Source of the DNA: Bradyrhizobium ottawaense
Lineage (GTDB): Bacteria; Pseudomonadota; Alphaproteobacteria; Rhizobiales; Xanthobacteraceae
Length of the DNA: 64,000 bases
Reading direction: 5' to 3'
Assembly: GCF_900099825.1 (NCBI RefSeq)
Contig: NZ_LT629693.1
Span: 7,823,001-7,887,000, forward strand
The position numbers and the translations under genes are program-made. Below the pieces are notes generated by a model. The model ran no database searches. It saw only the letters and a program-made list of their open reading frames with translations, and was not told the DNA's origin. Below are positions 1 to 10,164 of the stretch, piece by piece. Position 1 is the first letter of the stretch, and each line of letters opens with the position of its first letter.

Positions 1-3
1 ATC

Positions 4-516
4 GTGACCATCTCGCTTTACGACGCCTCCGTCGGCGTCTTCGTACCCTATCTCGGCAATCTGTCCGTGCTTCTCGACCATGCCGCTGTTCATGCCAAGG
101 CCCGCAACATCGATCACGCGGTGCTGCTCAACATGCGGCTCTATCCCAACATGTACAGCCTGAAGCAGCAGGTGGGCGAGGCCAATCGCCATGCGGTCGT
201 TGCCGCCGCGTTGCTTGCCGGCCGCACCCCTCACACATTCGGGGATGCCGAGCCTGACATCCCCGAGCTCAAGTCGCGGATATCGGCGGCGATCAATTTC
301 GTGCAGGGTTTGCCGCGCGCGGCGATCGATGCCGCCGGGGACAAAGAGGTCGTTTTCACCTTCAAAAGCGGGGCAACGCGAACATTCACCGGACAGTCAC
401 TGCTGCTGACGTTCAGCGTTCCGCAGTTCTACTTTCACATCACGACGGCCTACGACATCCTGCGTCACGCCGGCGTCGAACTCGCCAAAAAGGATTTTCT
501 CGGGCCGCCGCGATAG
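4..516 (+). CDS. DUF1993 family protein
   Basis: The 170-residue protein resembles the DUF1993 family, small helical-bundle proteins distantly like DinB-type bundles and of unknown function. The family look is seen in the N-terminal stretch with a LSVLLDHAA helix, a conserved LYPNMYSLKQQV segment, and a C-terminal SVPQFYFHITTAYDILR helix that normally ends these proteins. The length is normal for the family. The start is a GTG only three bases from the window edge, so a start further upstream cannot be excluded and no ribosome site can be judged. It is convergent with the next gene and not obviously part of an operon here. Family assignment is fairly sure; no reaction can be proposed. Confidence 0.85.
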   Translation: MTISLYDASVGVFVPYLGNLSVLLDHAAVHAKARNIDHAVLLNMRLYPNMYSLKQQVGEANRHAVVAAALLAGRTPHTFGDAEPDIPELKSRISAAINFVQGLPRAAIDAAGDKEVVFTFKSGATRTFTGQSLLLTFSVPQFYFHITTAYDILRHAGVELAKKDFLGPPR

Positions 517-532
517 AGGCAAGTCCGGCGGA

Positions 533-1012
533 CTATGCCTCGCCGCTGTCCTTGCGCACCAGGTTGGCGGCGGCGCCGCGTCCGGTCATCTCGCTCTTCA
601 GTTGCTCGAAGCGGCGACGGGCGTCGGCCTCGCGGTCAAGAACCATCTGAACGGCGGCATCCCGGCTCATCGGGCCGTTGACGATGGGAGACGAATTCTC
701 GCCGATGGTCTCATCCACATAGTATTCGCCGCCATCGAGGCGAACGGTCCACCTGAAGCGGATCGCAGCCATCGGGCCAGGTCCAACCCTGGAGTAGCCA
801 TGAGCCTCGATTGGCGCATGGGCGTCGACAGGCGCATGGGGCTGGACAGAGGCTTGTGCCTCGACAGGGGCTTGCGCCTCGATAGGCAGTGGAGGAGGGG
901 AAGCTGGTCTTTCCTCGACGACCGGCCGTTCCGGCTCGCGACGGGTTTCCGGCTGATCGAGAATGCTGGCAATCGCCGCCAGCGCATTGTCGGTCGGGTC
1001 GCCTTGACTCAC
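533..1012 (-). CDS. hypothetical protein with Pro/Ala-rich linker
   Basis: I do not recognise a named family. The 159-residue protein has three visible parts: an acidic N-terminus, a low-complexity middle (about residues 35-75) made of repeats such as APVEAQ, APVDAH and APIEAH, and a folded-looking C-terminal part with RFRWTVRLDGGEYYVDE and a predicted helix rich in Arg/Glu (VQMVLDREADARRRFEQLK). There is no signal peptide or membrane segment, so it is probably cytoplasmic. It sits about 120 bp downstream of the amidase gene on the same strand and could be the last gene of that operon. Codon use is ordinary for the surroundings. The repeated linker could tether the C-terminal part to a partner; that is a guess. 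Confidence 0.6.
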   Translation of the reverse strand: MSQGDPTDNALAAIASILDQPETRREPERPVVEERPASPPPLPIEAQAPVEAQASVQPHAPVDAHAPIEAHGYSRVGPGPMAAIRFRWTVRLDGGEYYVDETIGENSSPIVNGPMSRDAAVQMVLDREADARRRFEQLKSEMTGRGAAANLVRKDSGEA

Positions 1013-1133
1013 GATTCAGCCTCCGGATCGAACTCCGTCTGCGGAATCGGTGTCCCCGTTGCCGCCCGGATTGTTGTCCTCGCTTCCGAATAAGGCTGAG
1101 TTTTGTCCGTGCCTAGCGTTTTCGCGCCGGACG

Positions 1134-2558
1134 TTAAGCAGATACCGGTGGTAATTTGCTCCTCCAGGGCCTTGTCTGCTCGAGCTGGCCCGCGGCACGG
1201 AATAAGGTTCCTTCGTCGCCGAGTTTGGCTGAAAACATCATGCCGAGCGGCAAGCCGGCCTTGTTCCATGCCAGCGGCACCGACATGGCCGGTTGGCCGG
1301 ACATGTTGAACATCGCGGTCGCGGGCATGTAGCGGCGCAGGATCGGCGCGATATGCGACAAGTCGTTCGACATCGTGTCGAGTTCGCCGATCCGCAGCGG
1401 CGGCGAGCACAGTGTGGGGCACAGGAACAGGTCGCAGGTCTCGAAGAAGGTCGCCAGCGCGCGCGAAATCTGGAAGGCCGCGAGCTGAGCGGCGACGTAG
1501 TCGGTTGCGCTCGTGTTTTTCGCGTTGTGGGAGCTCGCCAGCGTCAGCACCTCGAGGTCCTTGTCGGTCATCTCGCGGCCGATCCTCTGCTCGATCAGCC
1601 GCACCGTCAGCGCGGTGTTGCCGCCCACGATCGTTGCCATGACGGCGGCCGGATCGGCAGCCAGTTCAGGTGTCCGTTCCTCGACGTGATGGCCGAGCCC
1701 GGCCAGCAGGCCGGCGATTTCACGCACCGCCGTGGCGATTTCGGGATCGATGGCGTCGCCATAGGGCGATCGATCGGTGAAGGCGATCCGAAGCTTGCCG
1801 GGGTCGCGGCCGACCTCCTGCGAAAAAGGCCGCTCCGGGGTCGGCGCCACATAGGGGCTCGACGGTTCGGGTCCGTGGATGGCGTCCATCATAACGGCGC
1901 TGTCGCGCACGCTGATGCTGACGACATGGCCGCAGGAAAACCCGCCCCAGCCTTCGCCGCGATCGGGACCAAGCGGATTGCGCGCCCGGGTCGGTTTCAG
2001 GCCGAACACGCCGGAGGCCGACGCAGGGATCCGGATCGAACCGCCGCCATCGCTGGCATGGGCGACCGGAAGAATGCGGGCGGCAACTGCGGCCGCGGCA
2101 CCTCCGGATGATCCGCCGGAAGAGTGCGCGAGATTCCAGGGATTGCGGGTCGGCCCATGAAGGCGGGATTCCGTGGTCGGCATCAGGCCGAATTCGGGGC
2201 TGGAGCTCTTTCCGAAAATCGAGACACCGGTATCGAGGAAACGCTGCGCCAGCGTACCGGTGTGGTCGGCGACGAAATCCTTCAGGATCGTAGCCCCCGA
2301 TGTTGTACGGGTCCCGGCCAGAAGATCGAGATCCTTCAGGAGAAACGGCACGCCGGTGAAGGGACCGTCCGGAAGACCGCGATCGATCTGGCGCTCGGCA
2401 TAGTCGTAATGCTTGACGACAACAGCGTTGATTTGCGGGTCGACCTTTGCCGTGCGGGCAATCGCCTCGCCGAGCAGTTCACGGGGAGTGACCTGCTTCT
2501 TCCGCACCAGTTCGGCCAGACCGACCGCGTCGTAATTGCCGTATTCCTTGAAGGCCAT
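1134..2558 (-). CDS. amidase signature family amidase
   Basis: Amidase-signature hydrolase, which cleaves carbon-nitrogen amide bonds with a Ser-cisSer-Lys triad in the cytoplasm. The triad is visible: Lys in GVPFLLKDLD, the glycine-serine-rich SSGGSSGG loop that carries the cis-Ser, and the nucleophile region DGGGSIRIPAS. Length (about 474 residues) is typical. An in-frame GTG nine bases upstream is possible, but the ATG used here has GAGGTG at good spacing. It is the distal enzyme of a minus-strand operon with a D-2-hydroxyacid dehydrogenase and a sugar-type ABC importer, so its substrate is probably an amide taken up by, or derived from, that importer. The substrate cannot be read from sequence; GatA itself is unlikely because gatB and gatC are absent. 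Confidence 0.88.
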   Translation of the reverse strand: MAFKEYGNYDAVGLAELVRKKQVTPRELLGEAIARTAKVDPQINAVVVKHYDYAERQIDRGLPDGPFTGVPFLLKDLDLLAGTRTTSGATILKDFVADHTGTLAQRFLDTGVSIFGKSSSPEFGLMPTTESRLHGPTRNPWNLAHSSGGSSGGAAAAVAARILPVAHASDGGGSIRIPASASGVFGLKPTRARNPLGPDRGEGWGGFSCGHVVSISVRDSAVMMDAIHGPEPSSPYVAPTPERPFSQEVGRDPGKLRIAFTDRSPYGDAIDPEIATAVREIAGLLAGLGHHVEERTPELAADPAAVMATIVGGNTALTVRLIEQRIGREMTDKDLEVLTLASSHNAKNTSATDYVAAQLAAFQISRALATFFETCDLFLCPTLCSPPLRIGELDTMSNDLSHIAPILRRYMPATAMFNMSGQPAMSVPLAWNKAGLPLGMMFSAKLGDEGTLFRAAGQLEQTRPWRSKLPPVSA

Positions 2559-2627
2559 ATCCGTCACCTCATTGACCGGGCCGATCGACGATCGGCCCGT
2601 CAGCCCTGGATCATTGATGCCGGCTTC

Positions 2628-3617
2628 TCAGCCGAGAACGTCCTGGTTGATCACGTTCTGGCGCAGGGGGTCGCCGTCCAGCACGCTCAGGATATTGCGC
2701 GCGGTCTGTTCGCTCATGCGGTCCACGGCTTCCCGCGTCACGCCGGCGACGTGCGGCGCCATGATGACATTGGGAAGGGCGAACAGCTTGTGACCGGCCG
2801 GGGGCGGTTCCTGCTCGAACACATCGAGACCGGCACCGGCAAGCCTGCCGGACACCAGCGCGTCGTGCAGCGCCACCTCGTCGACGATGCCGCCGCGGGC
2901 GGTATTGATCAGATAGGCAGTGGGCTTCATCAGCTTCAGCCGCGCAGCATTGAACATGCCGACGGTCTCGGGGTTCTTCGGGCAATGGATGCTGACGAAA
3001 TCGGCGCGCGGCAGCGCCGCATCGAGGTCGGAAACCGGCTCGCAACCGGCGGCCTTGATGTCGGCAGCAGGCTTGTAGGGATCGAAAATCAGGACGTTCA
3101 TTTCCATCGCCTGGCAGCGCTTGGCGGTCCGGGTGCCGATACGGCCGAAGCCGACGATCAGCACCGTCTTGCCGAACAGGTCGTAAGGCAGCATCCCGAG
3201 CCGGCTCGGCCACTTGTCGTCCCGGACGATCGCATGCATTTCCACCGCGCGCTTGGCGAGTGTCAGCATCATGAACAGCGCCTGTTCGGCGACTGACGGG
3301 GAATTCGCCGTACCCGCCACCATCAGCGGGACCTTGCGGCGGCTCAGCGCGGGGACGTCGACGGCATCGAAGCCGACACCGATCCGCGTCACCACCAGCA
3401 TGTCCTTGGACGCGTCAAGCTCGGTCTCGCCAAAGCGCGTACCGCCGAGGGCAACGCCGTGAACCGGCGCGTGCTCCTTCAGCTTGGCTTCGAAGTCCCT
3501 GGCGGAGATCATGTTGGGAAATTCAACGAGTTCGATATCGTCCCGTGCGTGGAGCAGCGCGCGGCCCTGGTTCGACATCGATTCCGTGACGAAGATTTTC
3601 TTCTTGTTGGTAGCCAT
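2628..3617 (-). CDS. D-2-hydroxyacid dehydrogenase, NAD-dependent
   Basis: Cytoplasmic NAD-dependent 2-hydroxyacid dehydrogenase of the D-isomer/phosphoglycerate dehydrogenase family, interconverting a 2-hydroxy acid and a 2-keto acid. The Rossmann motif VLIVGFGRIGTRTAKR lies near residue 145, the substrate/NAD-binding arginine in NTARGGIVDE, and the catalytic histidine in MAPHVAGVTREAVDRMSE near the C-terminus. The 329-residue length fits members without a C-terminal ACT domain, so this is unlikely to be the serine-pathway SerA. It lies 31 bp downstream of the ABC ATPase gene and 69 bp upstream of the amidase, all co-directional, suggesting one operon that imports and catabolises a substrate. 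The precise hydroxy acid is unknown. Confidence 0.87.
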   Translation of the reverse strand: MATNKKKIFVTESMSNQGRALLHARDDIELVEFPNMISARDFEAKLKEHAPVHGVALGGTRFGETELDASKDMLVVTRIGVGFDAVDVPALSRRKVPLMVAGTANSPSVAEQALFMMLTLAKRAVEMHAIVRDDKWPSRLGMLPYDLFGKTVLIVGFGRIGTRTAKRCQAMEMNVLIFDPYKPAADIKAAGCEPVSDLDAALPRADFVSIHCPKNPETVGMFNAARLKLMKPTAYLINTARGGIVDEVALHDALVSGRLAGAGLDVFEQEPPPAGHKLFALPNVIMAPHVAGVTREAVDRMSEQTARNILSVLDGDPLRQNVINQDVLG

Positions 3618-3648
3618 TTCCTGCCCTTGGTCGCTGTTTTTTACGCCG

Positions 3649-4749
<1,101 letters not shown>

Positions 4750-4753
4750 GAGT

Positions 4754-5665
4754 TCAACCCTTTGTGGCACCGGCGGTCAGGCCGGCGATGTAGTAGTCCA
4801 TCAGGAAAGCGTAGATGATCAGCGGAGGGGCCGCGCCGAGCAGGGCGCCGGTCATGATCTGCCCCCAGTTGAACACGTCGCCCTTGATCAGCGTGGTGAT
4901 GATGCCGACCGGCAGCACCAACTGATCGGTCGAGGTGGTGAACACCAGCGGATAGAGGAACTGCGCCCAAGAGACCGTGAAGGCGAAGATGGTCGCAGCG
5001 ATCAGGCCGGGCAGGGCGACGGGAATGAAAATCCGCGTCAGGGTCTGGAACCAGGAGGCGCCGTCGATGATGGCGGCTTCATCAAGCTCCTTCGGAATCG
5101 ACGCGAAATAACCGATCATGATCCAGGTGCAGAACGGCACCGTCAGCGTCGGGTAGATGAACAGCAGCACGTACCAGCGGTTGATCAGCTGGATGCCGGT
5201 CCATTCGCCGAACTGCGCAAACACCTTGAACAGGGGAATGAACAGCAGGCTGTCCGGGATCAAATAGGTCAGGAACACGCCGGTCGCGAGTGTCGCCGAA
5301 CCCCAGAACCGCATCCGCGCCAGCGCGAACGCCGCCGGCACGCTGATCAGCATGGTGATGGTGACCACGAAGATCGAGACCATCGCGGAGTTCAGGAAAA
5401 ATCGCAGAAACTGGTTCGAGGTGAGCAGGCCGACATAGTTTTCAAGGGTGGGATGAAAGACCCACCACGGATTGGTCGCCGCCGAAATTTCCGCGCTGCT
5501 CTTGAGCGAGGTGATCAGCATGTAAATCGGCGGCACCAGCGAAAAGATCGCAAACAGGGTCAGGAAAAAATACGACCATCGCAGCGCCCAGGTGCGGTCG
5601 CGGCTCATACTGCCATATTTGACGTTACGGGTCGGCGCGGCCTTGTCGATCGTGACAGTGCTCAT
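4754..5665 (-). CDS. ABC transporter permease, MalG/UgpE type
   Basis: Inner-membrane permease of the binding-protein-dependent (MalFG-type) family. About six hydrophobic segments are visible, beginning with [21 protein letters not shown] near residue 30. The EAA loop that contacts the ATPase is [19 protein letters not shown], with the conserved EAA...G pattern. Length 303 is slightly long for the family (about 280) because of a 25-residue cytoplasmic N-terminus. The stop codon is 4 bp before the ATPase start and the start overlaps the upstream permease by a single base, a tight translational coupling typical of these operons. Together with its partner it would form the heterodimeric channel. 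Confidence 0.92.
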   Translation of the reverse strand: MSTVTIDKAAPTRNVKYGSMSRDRTWALRWSYFFLTLFAIFSLVPPIYMLITSLKSSAEISAATNPWWVFHPTLENYVGLLTSNQFLRFFLNSAMVSIFVVTITMLISVPAAFALARMRFWGSATLATGVFLTYLIPDSLLFIPLFKVFAQFGEWTGIQLINRWYVLLFIYPTLTVPFCTWIMIGYFASIPKELDEAAIIDGASWFQTLTRIFIPVALPGLIAATIFAFTVSWAQFLYPLVFTTSTDQLVLPVGIITTLIKGDVFNWGQIMTGALLGAAPPLIIYAFLMDYYIAGLTAGATKG

Positions 5666-6603
5666 CAGGATTCATTCCCGCGTTTGTTGACATCACGCAG
5701 GATGAATATCGCTGCGACCGCCAGAATGGGCACCATGAACAGCGAAACGCTGGCACCGAGCGGAATGTCGCTGCCTTCGATGCCGATCCTGAAAGCCCAC
5801 GTCGCGAAGATGTGGGTATGATCGAGCGGGCCGCCGGCGGTGAGAATTCGGACGATGTCGAAATTGGCGAAGGTCACGATCAGCGAAAACAGCGTCGTGA
5901 TGGCGATGATGTTACGCATCATCGGCAGCGTTATGTACCAGATCCGCTGCCACCAGTTGGCGCCGTCGATGGCGGCAGCTTCATAGAGCTGGTCCGGCAC
6001 CGACTTCAGCGAAGCCAGATACATGATCATGAAGAACGGCGCGCCGTACCAGACGTTGACCAGGATGACCGAGAAGCGCGCCCAATCGGCATCCCCGGTC
6101 CACGGGATCGGTCCGATGCCGAAGAACGACAGCGTGTAGTTGAAGGCGCTGTAGGAGGGGTCGAACAGCCACAGCCATGCCAGCGTGCTCATCGCCGGCG
6201 GAATGACCCATGGCACCAGCAGCATGCCGCGCCATTTGCGCTGGCCCTTGGCCGGAATGTTGTGGACGAAGTGCGCGACGATAAAGCCGATCAGCGCTTT
6301 GAAGATAACGGCCGAGATCGCGAAGATGCAGGACTGCTTGACGACCAGCCAGAATGTATCGCGCTTGAATAGGAACTCGAAATTGCCGAGGCCGATGAAT
6401 CGCTGCATCGACTTGTTCATGGTCGCCAGATGGATGGAATAGAACGCCGGATAGAGTACCATGAGCGCGATGAGAACGATCAGCGGCAGCGTCATCAGGA
6501 ACGCCGCGGTTGATTTGCGCTTGAGCGCCTTTCGCAAACTCGAACGCTTGCGCGCCGGCTGCGTGGTGCCGACGCTGTTCGGCTGAAATGCGACATCAAC
6601 CAT
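5665..6603 (-). CDS. ABC transporter permease, MalF/UgpA type
   Basis: Second inner-membrane permease of the importer. The N-terminus is basic (RKRSSLRKALKRK), then comes TAAFLMTLPLIVLIALMVLY as first membrane span and five more. The EAA loop reads PDQLYEAAAIDGANWWQR, the expected EAA---G contact site for the ATPase. The ATG chosen has GGGGAAG about seven bases upstream; an upstream in-frame start would add ten residues without a better site. It precedes the second permease with a one-base overlap and follows the solute-binding protein gene by about 180 bp. About 312 residues is usual for MalF-like subunits without the large periplasmic insertion. Confidence 0.92.
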   Translation of the reverse strand: MVDVAFQPNSVGTTQPARKRSSLRKALKRKSTAAFLMTLPLIVLIALMVLYPAFYSIHLATMNKSMQRFIGLGNFEFLFKRDTFWLVVKQSCIFAISAVIFKALIGFIVAHFVHNIPAKGQRKWRGMLLVPWVIPPAMSTLAWLWLFDPSYSAFNYTLSFFGIGPIPWTGDADWARFSVILVNVWYGAPFFMIMYLASLKSVPDQLYEAAAIDGANWWQRIWYITLPMMRNIIAITTLFSLIVTFANFDIVRILTAGGPLDHTHIFATWAFRIGIEGSDIPLGASVSLFMVPILAVAAIFILRDVNKRGNES

Positions 6604-6784
6604 GATGGATCTTCCCCGCGCGATTCTTCTCAACGGCCAAAGGTAACGGCTCTTGAAGCGAGCTCTTATCGTGAAGCAAGACTGGAACCGGCGATCAGAA
6701 AGCCGATTTCCGACGAGGCGGTTTGGCGGCGGATACGCCGCAGCAGCCCGCCATCCGGCAGGCCGCCGCGGATTATCTCACATC

Positions 6785-8125
6785 CTAGCTCCGCATGAAG
6801 CCTTCGCACTCGCCTTCCGCCCAGGCGAGCGTCTTTTCCATCGCTTCGCCCTGGTGGTAACGCAGGCACATCTTGGTCAGCGTCGCCTGCGCGTAGATCT
6901 GCTGCGCGATCTTCGGCGGAGCCGGCGACGCCGCGATCGACAGTATCTGATGCTTGTAGGGGTTCGGATAGTGATAGAGCGTGCCCTTCGGCGGCCCTTC
7001 TTCCTGCCAAACCTTCAAGGTCGTCAGCTTCTCGTAGGCGGGCAGGTCGTAGCCGCCGCTCGCCGTCACCATTTTCTCGATCGCAGCCGGTTTCGATAGC
7101 TGCACCAGCAGGCTCTTCGCGGCTTCCTTGTTCTTGGAGAAGTTCCAGATGCTCCAGAAGTAGGGCAGGTAGGGCGCGAAGCGGCCCTTCGGCCCGGCCG
7201 GGAAGCCGTGGGTCCAGCACTGTTCGGCAACTTGCGGCGCGTCACGCTTGGCAACCGCCCAGGCGCTCGGCGGATTCATGATCAGCGCGCCTCTGCCGGA
7301 AACCAGCCACTTGTTGTTGGAGGCGTCATCCCAGGCCGCGGCATCCGGCGGCAGGAAGGCGATCAGTTTCTTGTAGTACTCAAGCGCCTGGCGGACAGCG
7401 TCGGTCTTGACGGTGAGATTGCCCTTGGCGTCCACGAGCGCAGCGCCGTACGACAGGAAGATCGCGCCCGCGGTATCGACATTGTCGGTGGTCTCGCCGA
7501 GACCGATACCAAACGGGAATCCTCCCTTGTGGCAGGCCTCGGCCGCTTTCAGGAACGTATCGAGCGTCCAATTGTCAGCCTTCGGTTCCGAACCGGCCGG
7601 GTACATGGCCTGCACGTCGATGCCGGCGTACTTCTTCATCAGGTCGATGCGCGAGCAGGGCCCCTTGATCTGGCTGCCAACGCAGGCGGGAACGCCGAGC
7701 CACTTGCCGTCGAGCTGGCCAAGATACTTGGCCGTGCCGTTCACTTCGCCGTTCTCGGCGATGATCGGCCCCATGATGTCGTTGACGGGCTCAAGCTGTT
7801 CTGAATTGGCGTGCGCCCACCAGGTCGGCATCGCGATGATATCGTGGCCGGACTTCGCCTGGCCTTCGGCAGCGATGGTCAGGAGGTTCTTGTTGCCCTG
7901 GCTCGGGATGTAGTCGATCGTAACCTCGACCTTGGCCTTTTCGGCCCACTCATTGACCAGATCGGTCGAGGCCTTGTTAGCGCCGGGCACCCAGTGATCC
8001 CAGAAGCCGATCGTAAGCTTGCCGGCGGCGTGGGCGCCGCGGATATAGGGCGCGGTGATCAGTGCCGCGGAGGACAGCGCAGTAGCAGCAACAAATTGTC
8101 GGCGAGAAAGCTTCTTGCGTGACAT
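6785..8125 (-). CDS. extracellular solute-binding protein, Tat-exported
   Basis: Periplasmic binding protein (SBP family 1 type) delivering a ligand to the adjacent permeases. The first 33 residues form a twin-arginine signal: SRRQFVAATALSSAALITA followed by GAHAA as cleavage region, implying export of a folded protein. The mature part begins GKLTIGFWDHWVPGANK, typical of sugar-binding members, and ends after 446 residues, a normal length. It is the first gene of the ABC-dehydrogenase-amidase operon; the 180-bp gap to the next gene may hold a processing or attenuation site, as binding proteins are usually made in excess. The ligand is unknown; polyol, sugar or glycerol-3-phosphate are the usual choices. 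Confidence 0.9.
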   Translation of the reverse strand: MSRKKLSRRQFVAATALSSAALITAPYIRGAHAAGKLTIGFWDHWVPGANKASTDLVNEWAEKAKVEVTIDYIPSQGNKNLLTIAAEGQAKSGHDIIAMPTWWAHANSEQLEPVNDIMGPIIAENGEVNGTAKYLGQLDGKWLGVPACVGSQIKGPCSRIDLMKKYAGIDVQAMYPAGSEPKADNWTLDTFLKAAEACHKGGFPFGIGLGETTDNVDTAGAIFLSYGAALVDAKGNLTVKTDAVRQALEYYKKLIAFLPPDAAAWDDASNNKWLVSGRGALIMNPPSAWAVAKRDAPQVAEQCWTHGFPAGPKGRFAPYLPYFWSIWNFSKNKEAAKSLLVQLSKPAAIEKMVTASGGYDLPAYEKLTTLKVWQEEGPPKGTLYHYPNPYKHQILSIAASPAPPKIAQQIYAQATLTKMCLRYHQGEAMEKTLAWAEGECEGFMRS

Positions 8126-8593
8126 GGTGTTTCCTCTTTGTTGAGCCGGATTTTGCTTCCTTTTTTTATTCTCCGTCAGTTGCCACGCCGGATGAGAGCG
8201 ACGCGTCAGCGGATATTTTGTAGTGAGATCAGAACAGAATTGTTTGCATCTGTCGAGAAAACACGTCGGTCGTATGCATTGAACTAACGTTGCGTATGGG
8301 CTCGCGGTGTCGCCGGTGGCGTTTCGACGCAGAGGGGATCGTCAATAATCGGATCGATCCTGTTGCGCTGCACACTACGTTTTCCACGCCCGCCGCTACG
8401 GGATGCGATTGTGCCACAGTCAATATGTTGCGTGCGTAACTCCTTCGCGCGGAAGGTATTTCCCTGTCGTGGACAGCACAGCGCAACGGTGGACGGACTC
8501 GGGGCGAAAACGATAGTTTAGGCACCGCAGGATTCACCTCTCCCCAAACGTTGCCCCTCGCCAAATCTCGCGATCGACCATGGAGCCTAAATA
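8126..8593. other. intergenic region, divergent promoters
   Basis: About 470 bp between the divergent binding-protein gene and the LTXXQ-like gene. It should hold both promoters. A 111-codon minus-strand reading frame spans it, but its composition is unlike a protein and it has no homologous look, so I do not call it. No regulator gene and no clear operator is seen. Confidence 0.5.
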
Positions 8594-9328
8594 ATGACCA
8601 GTCCTACAAAGCTTGCGCGCCCGCGCTCGCGCTTACGTGTCGCACTTGGCGCCATGGTTCTGCTGGGGCTTGGCGCATCCGCAAGCGTGGATGCGCAGGT
8701 GGTTCAAGGAGTCGAGAAAGGCGCGCGCGAGGGAAACAAGGCGGCCGGCCCTGTCGGCGGCGTGCTGGGCGGCGCAATCGGTGGCGTTGTTGGCGTGGTG
8801 ACTGGCGTCACCGGCGTTCTCACGGGCGGCGCCAAGGGTGGGCAGCCGCAGGGCCAACAGCCTGCGGCAAAGGACGCCAAGCAGGGCGAGGCTGCGAAAA
8901 CCGCGAAGGCGGCCAAAGGCGCGAAGGGCACGAAGCAGGCAGCCGTCCTCACCCAGACCGGCGCGCCGACGCTGACCGCCGAACAGATCGTCGCCAACAG
9001 CGACGCCAATATCGAACGGATCAAGAAATCATTGAACCTCACGCCCGAGCAAGAGAAGAACTGGGCCGGATTCAATAGTGCAATGCACTATCTCGGACAT
9101 AACGGTGCCGATCGCCTCAATCTGCGCATCGCGCGCGCCAAGCGCGATCCTCCGGACGACATCATCGAACAGATGCGCAACGAGGCCCAGTTCCTCAACG
9201 ACCGTGCCGTCGATCAGCGCAACGTGGCCGATGCTGCCGAGCCGCTGTTTGCCAGCCTGGACGACAACCAAAAAACGATCTTCATCCTCGAAATGGTCAA
9301 CCTGAGCCACGAGCGCGGGCTGGACTGA
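8594..9328 (+). CDS. secreted LTXXQ-motif (Spy/CpxP-like) protein
   Basis: A 244-residue exported protein. Residues 1-35 are a Sec signal (basic RPRSRLRVALG, then AMVLLGLGASASVDA). Next is a glycine-rich segment (about 50-80) with GGVLGGAIGGVVGVVTGVTG that resembles glycine-zipper membrane-associating stretches, then an Ala/Lys-rich linker, and a helical C-terminal domain with the LTPEQEKNW motif, which matches the LTXXQ signature of Spy/CpxP-like periplasmic proteins. A second helical region ends with LDDNQKTIFILEMV, the other half of such motifs. Role in envelope stress is inferred from the family only. The gene is single, divergent from the ABC operon, and followed by a GC-rich hairpin. 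Confidence 0.75.
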   Translation: MTSPTKLARPRSRLRVALGAMVLLGLGASASVDAQVVQGVEKGAREGNKAAGPVGGVLGGAIGGVVGVVTGVTGVLTGGAKGGQPQGQQPAAKDAKQGEAAKTAKAAKGAKGTKQAAVLTQTGAPTLTAEQIVANSDANIERIKKSLNLTPEQEKNWAGFNSAMHYLGHNGADRLNLRIARAKRDPPDDIIEQMRNEAQFLNDRAVDQRNVADAAEPLFASLDDNQKTIFILEMVNLSHERGLD

Positions 9329-9394
9329 CGCCGGCTGACTTAAGCTGGTTGATCGAGGCCGACCGGCATCCGCTGGCACGTCCAATGGTGCCTT

Positions 9395-9417
9395 GTGCCC
9401 CGGTTAATTCGGGGCAC
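9395..9417 (+). terminator. hairpin downstream of the LTXXQ-like gene
   Basis: A perfect 8-bp stem (GTGCCCCG / CGGGGCAC) with a 7-base loop lies 67 bp after the stop codon. No T-run follows, so it may act as a transcript-end stabiliser rather than an intrinsic terminator. Confidence 0.45.
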
Positions 9418-9645
9418 GCGCCGGGCGAATAGCCGGGCACGCATGCCCTGGGGTAGGGTTGAAGGCGCGGCACCCGGCTATCCTGCCGCAGCGGCGCGGC
9501 CCTTCCAATCGTCATGCAATAATGTGGAAACCCTGACCGACTCGTGCCGTAGTGATGGCTGACTAGTGGCCTTGTCGGGAACCCGGACATTTGCGGTCGG
9601 GTGTTGCACGGCCACATCACCCCTGCGACTGCGCGACAAGATTGC

Positions 9646-9680
9646 AAAAACGAATTCGGCCAGCGGGGGCTGGCCGAATT
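9646..9680 (-). terminator. Rho-independent terminator of the MFS-ACAD-VOC operon
   Basis: Read on the minus strand, a perfect 12-bp stem (arms at 9653-9664 and 9669-9680, loop of four C) is followed two bases later by five T (9646-9650). It sits 44 bp after the VOC gene stop, exactly where the minus-strand operon should end. Confidence 0.85.
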
Positions 9681-9723
9681 GATGTCGAACACGGGGCGAG
9701 ACTACGGCGTCGCCGCCCGAAAC

Positions 9724-10125
9724 TTATGGCTTGGGGAAATTCAATTCCACGCCAACCCCATCGGGATCGTAGAGAAAGAACTGGGTGTCGCCGGTGCGCG
9801 GCACGATGCTCTCGCGGAACTTTACCCCCTTGGACTGCAGGCGCTTGCGCATGCCGTCAACGTCGTTAGCCGCGAAGGCGATGTGGTCGAGCCGGCCGGT
9901 GTCCTCGAATTTCTTCTCGGTTCCGCGTACCACGATGCCCTCGCGCGGCTTGCGCGTGCCCATCAGATGCACCGTGGCGGTGCCGCCCGAATAGAGCCAG
10001 TAGCCGGGGAAGTCGAGCGGCGGGCGATCGCCGTTCTCGAGGCCAAGCACGTCGCAATAGAAATCCTTGGTCCGCTCGAGGTCGGAGGGTTCGATGGTGT
10101 AGTGCTGAAGTCCGCCAAGTCCCAT
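9724..10125 (-). CDS. VOC family (glyoxalase/dioxygenase fold) protein
   Basis: A 133-residue vicinal-oxygen-chelate protein; such proteins are metal-dependent dioxygenases, glyoxalases or isomerases, usually dimeric. The first beta-alpha-beta unit starts GLQHYTIEPSDLERTKDFY with the first metal ligand His near residue 8; the second unit has RLDHIAFAANDVDGM with another His; and the ending FFLYDPDGVGVELNF gives the terminal Glu ligand. One VOC domain is complete. It is the last gene of an operon with an MFS transporter and a flavoprotein monooxygenase-like gene, and ends at a strong terminator. A role in ring cleavage or handling of a small aromatic product fits the neighbours but is inference. 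Confidence 0.88.
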   Translation of the reverse strand: MGLGGLQHYTIEPSDLERTKDFYCDVLGLENGDRPPLDFPGYWLYSGGTATVHLMGTRKPREGIVVRGTEKKFEDTGRLDHIAFAANDVDGMRKRLQSKGVKFRESIVPRTGDTQFFLYDPDGVGVELNFPKP

Positions 10126-10164
10126 GGTTGTTCTCCTTATTGGTCTATTGGAAGCAGATGGGTT

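Noticed and set aside
8229..8564. A 111-codon minus-strand frame in the ABC operon promoter region
   Set aside because: Low-complexity, no ribosome site, occupies the only promoter space.
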